A stretch of 8,319 bases of DNA, from assembly GCA_946539625.1 (NCBI GenBank), contig CAMNHT010000050.1, positions 1 through 8,319 of the forward strand, in the 5' to 3' direction. The notes below the pieces were generated by a model that searched no databases, was not told the DNA's origin, and saw nothing but the letters and a program-made list of their open reading frames with translations. The position numbers were made by a program, and so were the translations under genes. Below are positions 1-5,925 of the stretch, piece after piece. This stretch comes from an uncultured Clostridia bacterium. Lineage in GTDB: Bacteria; Bacillota_A; Clostridia; Christensenellales; CAG-138. Position 1 is the first letter of the stretch. Each line of letters begins with the position of its first letter.

Positions 1-498
1 TTGATCCCGGCGCGCGGACTGATGGGGTATCGCAGCGAGCTCATGACCGACACGCGCGGCAACGGCGTCATGAATCACATTTTTTACGGCTACGAGCCCT
101 ATAAGGGCGACATTGCCGAGCGCAAGACGGGAAGCCTTGTCGCGCACGAAACGGGCGATTCCTGCTCCTACGGACTGTTCTACGCGCAGGATCGCGGCAG
201 GATGTTCATCGGACCGGGCGTCCCGGTCTACGAGGGCGAGATCGTGGGCGAATGCGCCAGAGCGGACGACATCGTCGTCAACGTCTGCAAAAAGAAGCAC
301 GTCACCAACATGCGCGCGGCGGGCAGCGACGAAGCGCTGCGTCTCACGCCGCCGACGATCTTCACGCTCGAACAGTGCCTTGAGTTCATTGCAGACGACG
401 AGCTTGTCGAGATCACGCCCAAAAGCATCCGCATGCGTAAGCGCATCCTCAGTAAGGAACAGCGCATGAAGCTTGCGGCGAAGATGATGCGCGAATAA
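1..498 (+). CDS. typA: Translational GTPase TypA/BipA, C-terminal part (5' end outside window)
   Basis: TypA/BipA is an EF-G-like GTPase that binds the 70S ribosome and helps 50S assembly and growth under stress or cold. Only the last 165 codons are here, about a quarter of the usual length of roughly 605-615 residues, so the GTPase domain and domain II lie upstream of the window. The reading frame is open from base 1. The TTG there encodes an internal Leu and is not a start. Recognition rests on the family stretch PARGLMGYRSELMTDTRGNG, followed by MNHIFYGYEPYKGDI, RKTGSLV and GPGVPVYEGEIVGE, all typical of the EF-G domain V-like region and the TypA-specific C-terminal domain. The tail, with LTPP, LEFIADDELVEITPKSIRMRK, matches the usual TypA ending. 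The stop is TAA at 496-498. No hairpin with a T-run follows directly; the next element is the 9-bp repeat array. The call is firm. Confidence 0.95.
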   Translation: MIPARGLMGYRSELMTDTRGNGVMNHIFYGYEPYKGDIAERKTGSLVAHETGDSCSYGLFYAQDRGRMFIGPGVPVYEGEIVGECARADDIVVNVCKKKHVTNMRAAGSDEALRLTPPTIFTLEQCLEFIADDELVEITPKSIRMRKRILSKEQRMKLAAKMMRE

Positions 499-525
499 CA
501 CGTTCCCGTAAACGGCAGGGCGTGC

Positions 526-597
526 GTGACAAGCGTTGTAAGCGTGACAAGCGTTGTATGTGTGACGAACGTGACAAACGTGACAAGCGTTGCACGG
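526..597 (+). repeat. Tandem 9-bp repeat array, eight units (consensus GTGACAAGC)
   Basis: Eight consecutive 9-base units run from 526 to 597. Three are exactly GTGACAAGC (526-534, 544-552, 580-588). Two are near-copies (GTGACGAAC at 562, GTGACAAAC at 571). Three start GTTG (GTTGTAAGC at 535, GTTGTATGT at 553, GTTGCACGG at 589). Two longer copies of GTGACAAGCGTTGTA start at 526 and 544. The period is exact with no indels. The same motif recurs in opposite orientation at 651-704, making the region a large imperfect inverted repeat with about 53 bases between the arms. That spacer holds a separate 10-base direct repeat, AACAAGCAAT, at 608-617 and 641-650. The function is unknown. It could be a protein-binding array, a transcript-end structure behind typA, or a small mobile or palindromic repeat family. 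Confidence 0.85.
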
Positions 598-650
598 TAT
601 GATTCATAACAAGCAATAAGCATCTTAATCCTATACCGAAAACAAGCAAT

Positions 651-704
651 TACTGTCACGAATGTCACAAATATCACGCTTGTCACATGAATCACACGCG
701 TCAC
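651..704 (-). repeat. Inverted arm of the 9-bp repeat, six units
   Basis: TCAC occurs at 656, 665, 674, 683, 692 and 701, exactly 9 bases apart. Read on the minus strand, the units are GTGACGCGT, GTGATTCAT, GTGACAAGC, GTGATATTT, GTGACATTC and GTGACAGTA. One is identical to the consensus of the upstream array. The best single match between the arms is 11 bases: GTGACAAGCGT at 580-590 against its complement at 676-686. Because both arms are periodic, many pairing registers are possible in RNA or single-stranded DNA. The arm ends about 50 bases before the ribosome binding site of the acetyltransferase gene, so it probably lies in or near that gene's 5' region. Confidence 0.8.
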
Positions 705-764
705 GCTGATACACACAGGGCCCCTATGGAAGAAATTGCGCCTTCAAGCGCATGGGAGGGAAAC

Positions 765-1235
765 ATGATCCGAAAAGCCGAACCGAAGGATGCGCCGCGC
801 ATTTCCGCGCTTCTCAAACAGGTGCTGGAGGTACACGCCGCCGTGCGTCCCGATATGTACCGCAGCGGCACGCAGAAGTATTCCGAAGCGGACGTTCTGA
901 AGCTTCTCGATGATCCGAACTGCGTTCTGTTCGTGGAAACGGACGAAACCGACCGCGTCAAGGGTTACGCGATCAGCTTTGTACAGGAGATCCAAGACGA
1001 CGGGATCATCGTCGGACGAAGAGAGCTGTACATCGACGATATCTGCGTGGACGAATGCGCGCGCCGCACCGGCGTCGGACAGCGGCTGTTCGAGCATGTC
1101 AAGGCATACGCGAAAGAAGCCGGCTTCGACTGGATCACGCTGAACGTCTGGAACGACAACGTGAATGCGCTCGCGTTCTATAAACGGATGGGACTGACCG
1201 AACGCAAGACGATCCTTGAATATAAGATCAACTGA
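765..1235 (+). CDS. GNAT family N-acetyltransferase
   Basis: A 156-residue protein with the GNAT fold, which transfers an acyl group from acyl-CoA to an amine. The substrate cannot be told from sequence. The N-terminal MIRKAEPKDAPRI is the usual beta1-alpha1 opening. The acetyl-CoA pyrophosphate-binding motif R/QxxGxG/A is R100-R-T-G-V-G105, preceded by the strand LYIDDICVDE (about 88-97). The late motif NDNVNALAFYKRMGL (about 130-144) is the usual alpha4 region with its conserved Asn and Tyr. I place the start at ATG 765 because GGGAGGG at 754-760 sits just before it and the protein then begins at the domain edge. The upstream in-frame ATGs at 687 and 726 lack such a site, and the 687 start would translate part of the repeat array. 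The next gene starts 8 bases after the stop, so the two are probably cotranscribed. The family call is firm and the specificity open. Confidence 0.9.
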   Translation: MIRKAEPKDAPRISALLKQVLEVHAAVRPDMYRSGTQKYSEADVLKLLDDPNCVLFVETDETDRVKGYAISFVQEIQDDGIIVGRRELYIDDICVDECARRTGVGQRLFEHVKAYAKEAGFDWITLNVWNDNVNALAFYKRMGLTERKTILEYKIN

Positions 1236-1243
1236 TACGGGGT

Positions 1244-2203
1244 ATGAAGAAAAAGGAACTCACGCTCTTTTTTGCGGCGGTTATCAGCCATATTTTCTGG
1301 GGCTTCAGCTTTCTCGGCACGAAGTCCGCTTTGGGCGTGGTGAACAACGATCTGTATCTGCTTTTAAGCCATCGGTTTCTGATCGCGTTTCTGATCATGA
1401 ACCTGCTGCTGCTCATTCGCGTTGTACGGGTTGATTTTCGCGGCAAATGGAAGCGCATCTTCTGGCCGCTTCTCATGGGACTGATGGAGCCGGTGATCTA
1501 CTTCATCGGCGAGGAGCTCGGCGTCATCCATTCGACGACGATCTTCTCGGGCGTGATGATCGCGGTGATCCCGATCGTCGCGATCTTTGCGGCGATCCCG
1601 ACGCTGCATGAAAAGCCGACCGTCATGCAGATCGTGTTCAGCTTTCTGTCGGTCGGCGGCGTGATCGGCATCGGGCTTCTGACCCGTTCGAGCGGGCAGC
1701 TCGACTGGATCGGCGTTGTGGGGCTGATCGTGGCGGTGGTATCCGCCGCGGCGTACGGGATCCTCGACCGCGGGCTGTCCGCCGAGTTTACGGCGTTCGA
1801 GCGCACATATCTGATGATCGCCATGGGCGCAGTGTGCTTTACGCCGATCGCGCTCGTCCGGGTGCGGTTCAACATGGGCGCGTTCTTTGCGCCGATGGGA
1901 GATCCTGCGTTCCTGCTGCCGGTGCTGTTCCTTGCCGTATGCTGCTCGGTTGTGAGCTACTTTCTGCTGTCCTATATGGCGACGTATATGACGGTCACAC
2001 GTTCGACCGTATACGCGAACCTGACGACGGCGGTCTCCGTGATCGCCGGCGCGCTGATCCTGAAAGAGCCGTTCTCGTGGCTTTCCGCCGTGTTCTGCGC
2101 CGTGATCCTGATCGGGATCTACGGGGTGCAGAAATTTGCCAGAAAGGGAGAGCCGGAAACCATACAAAACCCAATCCAAAGAACAGAGGGAGAACAACGA
2201 TGA
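1244..2203 (+). CDS. EamA/DMT-superfamily transporter (putative permease)
   Basis: A 319-residue integral membrane protein of the drug/metabolite transporter superfamily with two tandem EamA domains, roughly residues 8-147 and 157-297, and about ten predicted helices. Support comes from the opening helix with IFWGFSFLGTKSAL, the end of the first repeat VIPIVAIFAAIPTLHEKP (the counterpart of the PLxxAxxxxxxLxEK motif), and the matching second repeat YANLTTAVSVIAGALILKEP followed by a last helix ending in a basic tail (QKFARK). EamA proteins export or import small metabolites such as amino acids or nucleosides; the substrate here is unknown. ATG 1244 lies 8 bases after the preceding stop. Only a poorly spaced GGGG (1239-1242) precedes it, so translation may depend on coupling to the acetyltransferase gene. 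The stop overlaps the next start as ATGA. Confidence 0.88.
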   Translation: MKKKELTLFFAAVISHIFWGFSFLGTKSALGVVNNDLYLLLSHRFLIAFLIMNLLLLIRVVRVDFRGKWKRIFWPLLMGLMEPVIYFIGEELGVIHSTTIFSGVMIAVIPIVAIFAAIPTLHEKPTVMQIVFSFLSVGGVIGIGLLTRSSGQLDWIGVVGLIVAVVSAAAYGILDRGLSAEFTAFERTYLMIAMGAVCFTPIALVRVRFNMGAFFAPMGDPAFLLPVLFLAVCCSVVSYFLLSYMATYMTVTRSTVYANLTTAVSVIAGALILKEPFSWLSAVFCAVILIGIYGVQKFARKGEPETIQNPIQRTEGEQR

Positions 2204-3036
2204 GAAAAGACGGAAGACGCGTCAAGACCGCGCAGCCGATGTATCAGGTCGCGGCGCACATCATGGATCAGCGCTGCGATTCCATGAACATGATGACGGT
2301 TGACGTACCGGTCGAGCCGATGCAGGCATACCTCAACAAAAAGCGCGCCGAGGGCAAGGACTATTCGCACCTCGGGCTCGTGCTTGCTGCATACGTGCGC
2401 ACGGTTGCGGAGTATCCGATCATCAACCGCTTCGTCGTAAACAAGACGATCTATGCCAGAAACGAGATCGCGGTCGGCATGGTGGTTTTAAAACCCGGCG
2501 AGACCGAGGGCACGATGAACAAGATGCACTTCAAACCGGAGTTTACGATCGACGACGTGCACAAAACGCTCGATCAGTACGTGCAGGAAAACCGTGCAAC
2601 GGGCGACACCAATTCCACCGACGACCTCATCCGCAAGCTTTTAAAGGTCCCGGGGCTGTGCCGTCTCGGCGTGTGTCTCTTTAAGGTCATGGATAAGTTC
2701 GGCTGGCTTCCGAAGAGCATCATTGACGCAAGCCCGTTCCACTGCTCGCTGACGATCACGAACCTTGCGAGCATTCGCACCAACGCGATCTATCATCACG
2801 TCTACAACTTCGGCACGACGACCATGATCATCGCCATGGGCATCCCGCACGAGGTCCCGACCCGCAAAAAGGGCGAGATCGTGTTCGAAAAGTGCATCCC
2901 GATGGGCATCGTGATGGACGAGCGCGTCTGCTCCGGCTCGCAGTACGTGGTTGCAAGCCGGAAGCTGTTCAACTATCTGAAGCATCCCGAACTTCTCGAA
3001 GTCCCGCCGGAAAAGGTGGAGGAGGACCTTCCGTAA
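2200..3036 (+). CDS. Stand-alone 2-oxo acid dehydrogenase E2-like (CAT-fold) protein with altered active site
   Basis: A 278-residue protein resembling the catalytic acyltransferase domain of 2-oxo acid dehydrogenase E2 subunits (related in fold to chloramphenicol acetyltransferase), with no lipoyl or E1/E3-binding domain. Matching stretches are INRFVVNKTIYARNEIAVGMVV (about 75-96), SLTITNLASI (about 183-192, like E2 TISNLG), TTTMIIAMG and the C-terminal helix KLFNYLKHPELLE. The E2 motif DHRxxDG is here D240-E-R-V-C-S-G246: the catalytic His is Glu241 and the Asp is Ser245. Standard acyl transfer is therefore doubtful. It could be a divergent enzyme or a binding/structural protein. About 50 residues around 130-180 do not fit E2 well. 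The ATG at 2200-2202 has AGAGGGAG about 7 bases upstream and overlaps the transporter stop by 4 bases, so an in-frame upstream extension is not the real start. No E1 or E3 genes lie nearby. Family membership is likely; function is unknown. Confidence 0.8.
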   Translation: MRKDGRRVKTAQPMYQVAAHIMDQRCDSMNMMTVDVPVEPMQAYLNKKRAEGKDYSHLGLVLAAYVRTVAEYPIINRFVVNKTIYARNEIAVGMVVLKPGETEGTMNKMHFKPEFTIDDVHKTLDQYVQENRATGDTNSTDDLIRKLLKVPGLCRLGVCLFKVMDKFGWLPKSIIDASPFHCSLTITNLASIRTNAIYHHVYNFGTTTMIIAMGIPHEVPTRKKGEIVFEKCIPMGIVMDERVCSGSQYVVASRKLFNYLKHPELLEVPPEKVEEDLP

Positions 3037-3078
3037 AACGGAACATTCAGTCCGCTCTTTTGGGCGAAGCGATTTTTG

Positions 3079-3111
3079 AAACGGAGCAGACGAATACAAC
3101 TGCTCCGTTTT
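3079..3111 (+). terminator. Rho-independent terminator after the E2-like gene
   Basis: AAACGGAGCAG (3079-3089) pairs perfectly with CTGCTCCGTTT (3100-3110) around a 10-base loop, and the 3' side runs into TTTTC. It lies 43 bases after the stop of the E2-like gene and marks the end of the acetyltransferase-transporter-E2-like transcript. The T-run is short but the stem is strong. The complement also has a T-rich flank, so it may work in both directions. Confidence 0.8.
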
Positions 3112-3195
3112 CAATTTACACAGCGTTCGATTGAACTGCAAGCCCGCTCATGCGATATGCTTTTTTTGAAAAACGGAAAAAAGTTTTACCGAACA

Positions 3196-3224
3196 TGAAA
3201 CCAAACCGATCTCCGCTGCGGCAT
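3196..3224 (+). promoter_or_regulatory. Possible ECF-type promoter upstream of the sigma gene
   Basis: TGAAACC (3196-3202), similar to the -35 of many ECF promoters, is followed after 16 bases by CGGCAT (3219-3224), a loose match to CGTC-type -10 elements. It sits about 45 bases before the TTG start. Autoregulation is common for ECF sigma genes, which makes this reasonable, but the -10 is weak and no sister promoter is available here for comparison. The rest of 3112-3269 holds A/T-rich runs and no gene. Confidence 0.3.
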
Positions 3225-3256
3225 GATAGCTGACGGATATCGGTCAAGGAAAGAAA

Positions 3257-3262
3257 AAGGAG
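3257..3262 (+). promoter_or_regulatory. Ribosome binding site that fixes the TTG start of the sigma gene
   Basis: AAGGAG at 3257-3262 is 7 bases from TTG 3270. No ATG or GTG start lies at a suitable distance in this frame; the first in-frame ATG (3351) would remove part of sigma region 2. This site decides for the rare TTG start. Confidence 0.75.
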
Positions 3263-3269
3263 AGCAACT

Positions 3270-3818
3270 TTGGAAGATTATGAGATTGTGGAACTGCTGC
3301 TAAAAAGGGATCCGGCAGGTATCCGCTACGCGCAGGAGAAATATGGAGAGATGCTGAGACGGTTGGCAGGGCGTATTCTGTATGATGCGCGTGACGTTGA
3401 GGAGTGCTTGAACGACGCTTTGCTGAGGGTCTGGCAAGTAATCCCACCGAACAAGCCGGACTCGCTCGGTGCGTTTCTGAATGTAGTCGTTCGTCAGAAT
3501 GCGCTGGATCGGCGACGTCGGCAGACAGCGGAGAAACGCGGAGGAACGGAGTTTGATCTGTCGCTGGATGAATTGGAGGACTGTGTCGGCAGAACGGACG
3601 ACGTTTCGAACATCGCGTTGACGGACGCGTTGAACCGATATCTGCGTACGCTTTCCGTACCGATGCGCAGCGCGTTTCTAAAGCGCTACTTTTCCGCAGA
3701 GCCGATCAAAGAGATCGCAAAGGCGCTTAGCTGCAGTGAATCAAAAATAAAGGGCATGCTCTTTCGCTGCAGAAAAGGTCTCAAAAAATTCTTAATTCGG
3801 GAGGGATTCGAAGTATGA
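3270..3818 (+). CDS. ECF-like RNA polymerase sigma factor
   Basis: A 182-residue sigma-70 family protein of ECF size. Region 2 spans about residues 10-85: it includes YGEMLRRLAGRIL, the region 2.2 core DARDVEECLNDALLRVW that contacts the polymerase clamp, and FLNVVVRQNALDRRRR (regions 2.3-2.4, for -10 recognition). A linker (about 86-117, with ELEDCVG) follows. Region 4 (about 118-176) has the helix-turn-helix EIAKALSCSESKIKGMLFRCRKGLKKFL, which reads the -35. It should direct polymerase to a small regulon, probably including its own operon. Translation starts at TTG. The gene ends in an ATGA overlap with the next gene, which fits a sigma/anti-sigma pair made in fixed ratio. Codon use by eye is less GC-biased than in the flanking typA, gyrB and E2-like genes. 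The class call is firm and the regulon unknown. Confidence 0.9.
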   Translation: MEDYEIVELLLKRDPAGIRYAQEKYGEMLRRLAGRILYDARDVEECLNDALLRVWQVIPPNKPDSLGAFLNVVVRQNALDRRRRQTAEKRGGTEFDLSLDELEDCVGRTDDVSNIALTDALNRYLRTLSVPMRSAFLKRYFSAEPIKEIAKALSCSESKIKGMLFRCRKGLKKFLIREGFEV

Positions 3819-4630
3819 ATCAGGAACAGCTGATGCAGGCTTTGGGCAATGTGGATGAAGACCTGATTGCAGAGGCAACAAGCTACGAAAGAAAAGTCCC
3901 GCGCCGCAACAAGTGGGTGATCGCGCTCGTGGTAGCCCTCGGCGTGGCCGTATTTACGGCGTGCGGGATCGTGATAGGCAGAATTTCCGGCGTCAAGCTT
4001 TCGAGTGCAACCATCGATCGTGAAGACCCCGTTTGGGAGGCGGTTTTGACGGATGCTCCGTATGCCAACGAAATGCAGTATGCTGTGTGGGAGGTGCAGA
4101 ATAATCCGATTACCGAGGAGATCAGAGTACAGCTCGAGGATATGGAGGGAAAGACGGAGTACAGGCGCCGTGCATTCTCGTCCGTCAGCGAGATGGAGGA
4201 CGCTTACGGTATCAAATTGCTGAAGCCGGACAGTGAAGAATTCAATGTACAGGCATGGCTCACCTTTATCAACCCGGAGAATCATGCAGGCGGCGGCGCA
4301 CATTTGACCGGTGCCTGGAGCGTAGTATGGGACGGGGATATATGTCTGGGTATCGAATTTTCCTATATCATGCACACGTCAGAGTTTCCGTGGGGCGCAG
4401 GCATCGCTCTGAAGAAGATTGAGAAAAGCGGCGAATATGAAATCAAAAGCATCGACGAAGTCGCCATGCTGACCTCCGGGCTGATTGAGCAGGACGGAAA
4501 GGAGGAACGGCGGGTCATGGCATACTTCTCCCACAATGGGATCAACTACTCCATTACTGCGTTTCAGATGGGAGAGCGGACGGTCACGATCAAATTGCTT
4601 CGTGACTGGCTGGAAACGCTGCATGATTGA
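3815..4630 (+). CDS. Single-pass membrane protein, putative anti-sigma/sensor partner of the ECF factor
   Basis: A 271-residue protein with a short cytoplasmic N-terminus (about 1-33, starting MNQEQLMQALGNVDEDLIAEA), one hydrophobic segment (about 34-54, after the basic stretch RKVPRRNK), and a long, probably extracytoplasmic C-terminal domain of about 215 residues ending LLRDWLETLHD. The MxxEQLxxALGxVDEDLIxEA opening is a pattern I associate with membrane partners of clostridial sigma factors; no enzyme motif is visible. The C-terminal part (YFSHNGINYSITAFQMGE...) is reminiscent of DUF4367-like domains, but I cannot confirm this. The role as anti-sigma factor is inferred mainly from the overlap with the sigma gene and the topology. 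The start is ATG 3815, with GGGAGG about 10 bases upstream. An FTAC sequence within the TM (Cys50) resembles a lipobox but is probably chance. A terminator follows 36 bases after the stop. Confidence 0.75.
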   Translation: MNQEQLMQALGNVDEDLIAEATSYERKVPRRNKWVIALVVALGVAVFTACGIVIGRISGVKLSSATIDREDPVWEAVLTDAPYANEMQYAVWEVQNNPITEEIRVQLEDMEGKTEYRRRAFSSVSEMEDAYGIKLLKPDSEEFNVQAWLTFINPENHAGGGAHLTGAWSVVWDGDICLGIEFSYIMHTSEFPWGAGIALKKIEKSGEYEIKSIDEVAMLTSGLIEQDGKEERRVMAYFSHNGINYSITAFQMGERTVTIKLLRDWLETLHD

Positions 4631-4666
4631 CCGCACGCAAACCGGATATGCATTTGCATTGGATCT

Positions 4667-4690
4667 GCCCGCCGAAAAGCGGGCTTTTTT
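4667..4690 (+). terminator. Rho-independent terminator of the sigma/anti-sigma unit
   Basis: GCCCGC (4667-4672), loop CGAAAA, GCGGGC (4679-4684), then six Ts (4685-4690). This is a classical intrinsic terminator 36 bases after the anti-sigma-like gene. It separates the unit from recF. Confidence 0.92.
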
Positions 4691-4766
4691 CATGCCCGGA
4701 AACCGGACCGGATCGTTGTGATCTGCAATGCAGAATATATGAAAAGATTCCCTTTTTCTTCTATAT

Positions 4767-4785
4767 TGTTATTTACAAAATAACA
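4767..4785. promoter_or_regulatory. Perfect inverted repeat over the recF -35 (possible operator)
   Basis: TGTTATTT-ACA-AAATAACA is a perfect 8+3+8 dyad at 4767-4785, and the -35 hexamer TTTACA (4772-4777) lies inside it. A dimeric regulator bound here would block the promoter. The 9-mer TTATTTACA (4769-4777) also resembles a DnaA box (TTATNCACA) with one mismatch. No binding factor can be named from sequence. Confidence 0.5.
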
Positions 4786-4800
4786 TGAATGTGCTATACT
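4772..4800 (+). promoter_or_regulatory. Sigma-A promoter of recF
   Basis: TTTACA (-35, 4772-4777) and TATACT (-10, 4795-4800) are separated by an optimal 17 bases, and TGC directly before the -10 makes an extended -10. Transcription would begin near 4807, leaving a leader of about 20 bases before the recF start. This rules out the in-frame ATG at 4789 as a start, since it lies within the promoter. Confidence 0.8.
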
Positions 4801-4830
4801 TTTATGGTAAATTGCGAGGAGATTATGCCC

Positions 4831-5925
4831 ATGCGGATCAAGGGACTCGAATTGCATAGATTCCGGAATTATACGGACCTTACCCTGTATCCCGAACCAG
4901 GGCTCAATATCCTTTCGGGGCTGAACGCCGAGGGGAAGACCAACGTGCTCGAATCTATCTTTTTGTGCGCGCTGGGAAGAAGCCACCGCACGCCGCACGA
5001 CAGTGAGCTCATTATGGATGGAATGACGGACGGCAGCGTCGCGCTGGATTTGGAAACACGCGGCGGTTCGCGTTCGATCCGCATTGAGCTTGTCCGCGGG
5101 GAGCGGAAGCGCGTGTATCTCGACGAAGCGCCGCTGAATCGCTCCGGTGAGCTCATGGGGTGTCTGAACGTCGTGATGTTCTCGCCGGAGGATCTGCAGC
5201 TGGTCAAGGACGGTCCGCAGGAACGGCGGCGGTTCCTCGATATGGAACTGAGCCAATTGAAGCCCGCGTACTACTACACCCTGCAGCAGTACAATCAAGC
5301 ATTGAAAAGCCGCAATCTGCTTTTGAAGGAGGAGAACGTTCCCTACGATATGATCGAACTCTGGGACGAGCAGCTTTCTAAGCTCGGCGCAGCGATCATG
5401 CAATCCAGGGCGGCGTTCGTTGAGGAACTTTCCCAAAACGCGCACACGCTCCATGCGAAGATGAGCGGCACAAAAGAAATCCTCGAAACGGTCTACGAGC
5501 CGACGATTCCGGTACAGGATTACGACACGATGCGCGAGACGCTGACCGTGCAGCTCGGCGAACGGCTCGAGCGCGACGTGTTCCGTGGGTTCACCTCGGT
5601 CGGTCCGCACAGGGACGATCTGGGACTCTTGCTGAACGGACGTGATCTCAGGGTGTACGGCTCACAGGGACAGCAGCGGACAGCGGCGCTTTCCTTAAAG
5701 CTTTCCGAGATCGACCTCGTGAAAAGGGTCCGCGGCGAACGTCCGGTCTTGCTTTTGGACGACGTATTTTCCGAGCTCGATGCGGAGCGGCAGGCGCGAT
5801 TACTCGAGGTCGTTTCGGAGTGTCAGACGTTTGTGACCTGCACGCATCTTGAAGAGTTCGTAAAAGCCGGCGCGCTTTCTATGCAGGTGTACCGGGTGAT
5901 GAACGGAAAGGTGGTGGAGGAATAA
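4831..5925 (+). CDS. recF: DNA replication/repair protein RecF
   Basis: RecF is an SMC/ABC-like ATPase that, with RecO and RecR, loads RecA at single-strand gaps. The 364 residues match the usual length. Opening residues IKGLELHRFRNYTDLTL are typical of RecF. Walker A is G30-LNAE-G-K-T37, followed by NVLESIF. The ABC signature is about S278-QGQQR283, and Walker B is LLLDDVFSELD (about 307-317), followed by the D-loop and a late THLEEF. Two close ATGs, 4825 and 4831, follow GAGGAG (4816-4821). I favour 4831, about 9 bases away, because 4825 is only 3 bases from the site; the difference is two residues. The stop TAA shares its last A with the remB ATG. Unlike the classical cluster, dnaA, dnaN and an S4-domain gene are not upstream, and recF has its own promoter. 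Confidence 0.95.
   Translation: MRIKGLELHRFRNYTDLTLYPEPGLNILSGLNAEGKTNVLESIFLCALGRSHRTPHDSELIMDGMTDGSVALDLETRGGSRSIRIELVRGERKRVYLDEAPLNRSGELMGCLNVVMFSPEDLQLVKDGPQERRRFLDMELSQLKPAYYYTLQQYNQALKSRNLLLKEENVPYDMIELWDEQLSKLGAAIMQSRAAFVEELSQNAHTLHAKMSGTKEILETVYEPTIPVQDYDTMRETLTVQLGERLERDVFRGFTSVGPHRDDLGLLLNGRDLRVYGSQGQQRTAALSLKLSEIDLVKRVRGERPVLLLDDVFSELDAERQARLLEVVSECQTFVTCTHLEEFVKAGALSMQVYRVMNGKVVEE

Noticed and set aside
499..609. The 9-bp repeat lies in the typA reading frame after the stop, giving a periodic Val-Thr peptide up to the next stop.
   Set aside because: There is a proper TAA at 496-498, TypA already has its normal C-terminus, and a 9-base repeat has a one-in-three chance of being in this frame. 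No start with a ribosome binding site is present.
228..716. Minus-strand open frame of 162 codons with repeated VT(F/L/N) units across the repeat array.
   Set aside because: It overlaps typA in antisense, has no recognisable domain, and its periodicity follows directly from the DNA repeat.
687..764. Longer start (ATG 687) for the GNAT gene.
   Set aside because: The extra 26 residues come partly from the repeat arm, do not resemble GNAT sequence, and lack a ribosome binding site; GGGAGGG precedes ATG 765.
1364..2197. Long minus-strand open frame (277 codons) opposite the transporter.
   Set aside because: Composition is His/Arg/Asp-rich low-complexity, typical of antisense to a GC-rich membrane protein gene; no domain and no start signals.
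1834..2199. In-frame upstream extension of the E2-like gene starting inside the transporter gene.
   Set aside because: That stretch is the out-of-frame shadow of the transporter, and a good ribosome binding site supports ATG 2200.
3953..3967. Lipobox-like FTAC-G in the hydrophobic segment of the anti-sigma-like protein, suggesting a lipoprotein.
   Set aside because: The residue at -3 is Phe rather than the usual Leu/Val/Ile, the Cys is at residue 50 after a long charged N-terminus, and the sigma-coupled context favours a retained membrane anchor.
4690..5610. Minus-strand open frame of 306 codons opposite recF.
   Set aside because: It runs across the recF promoter and coding region, with no recognisable family or ribosome binding site.
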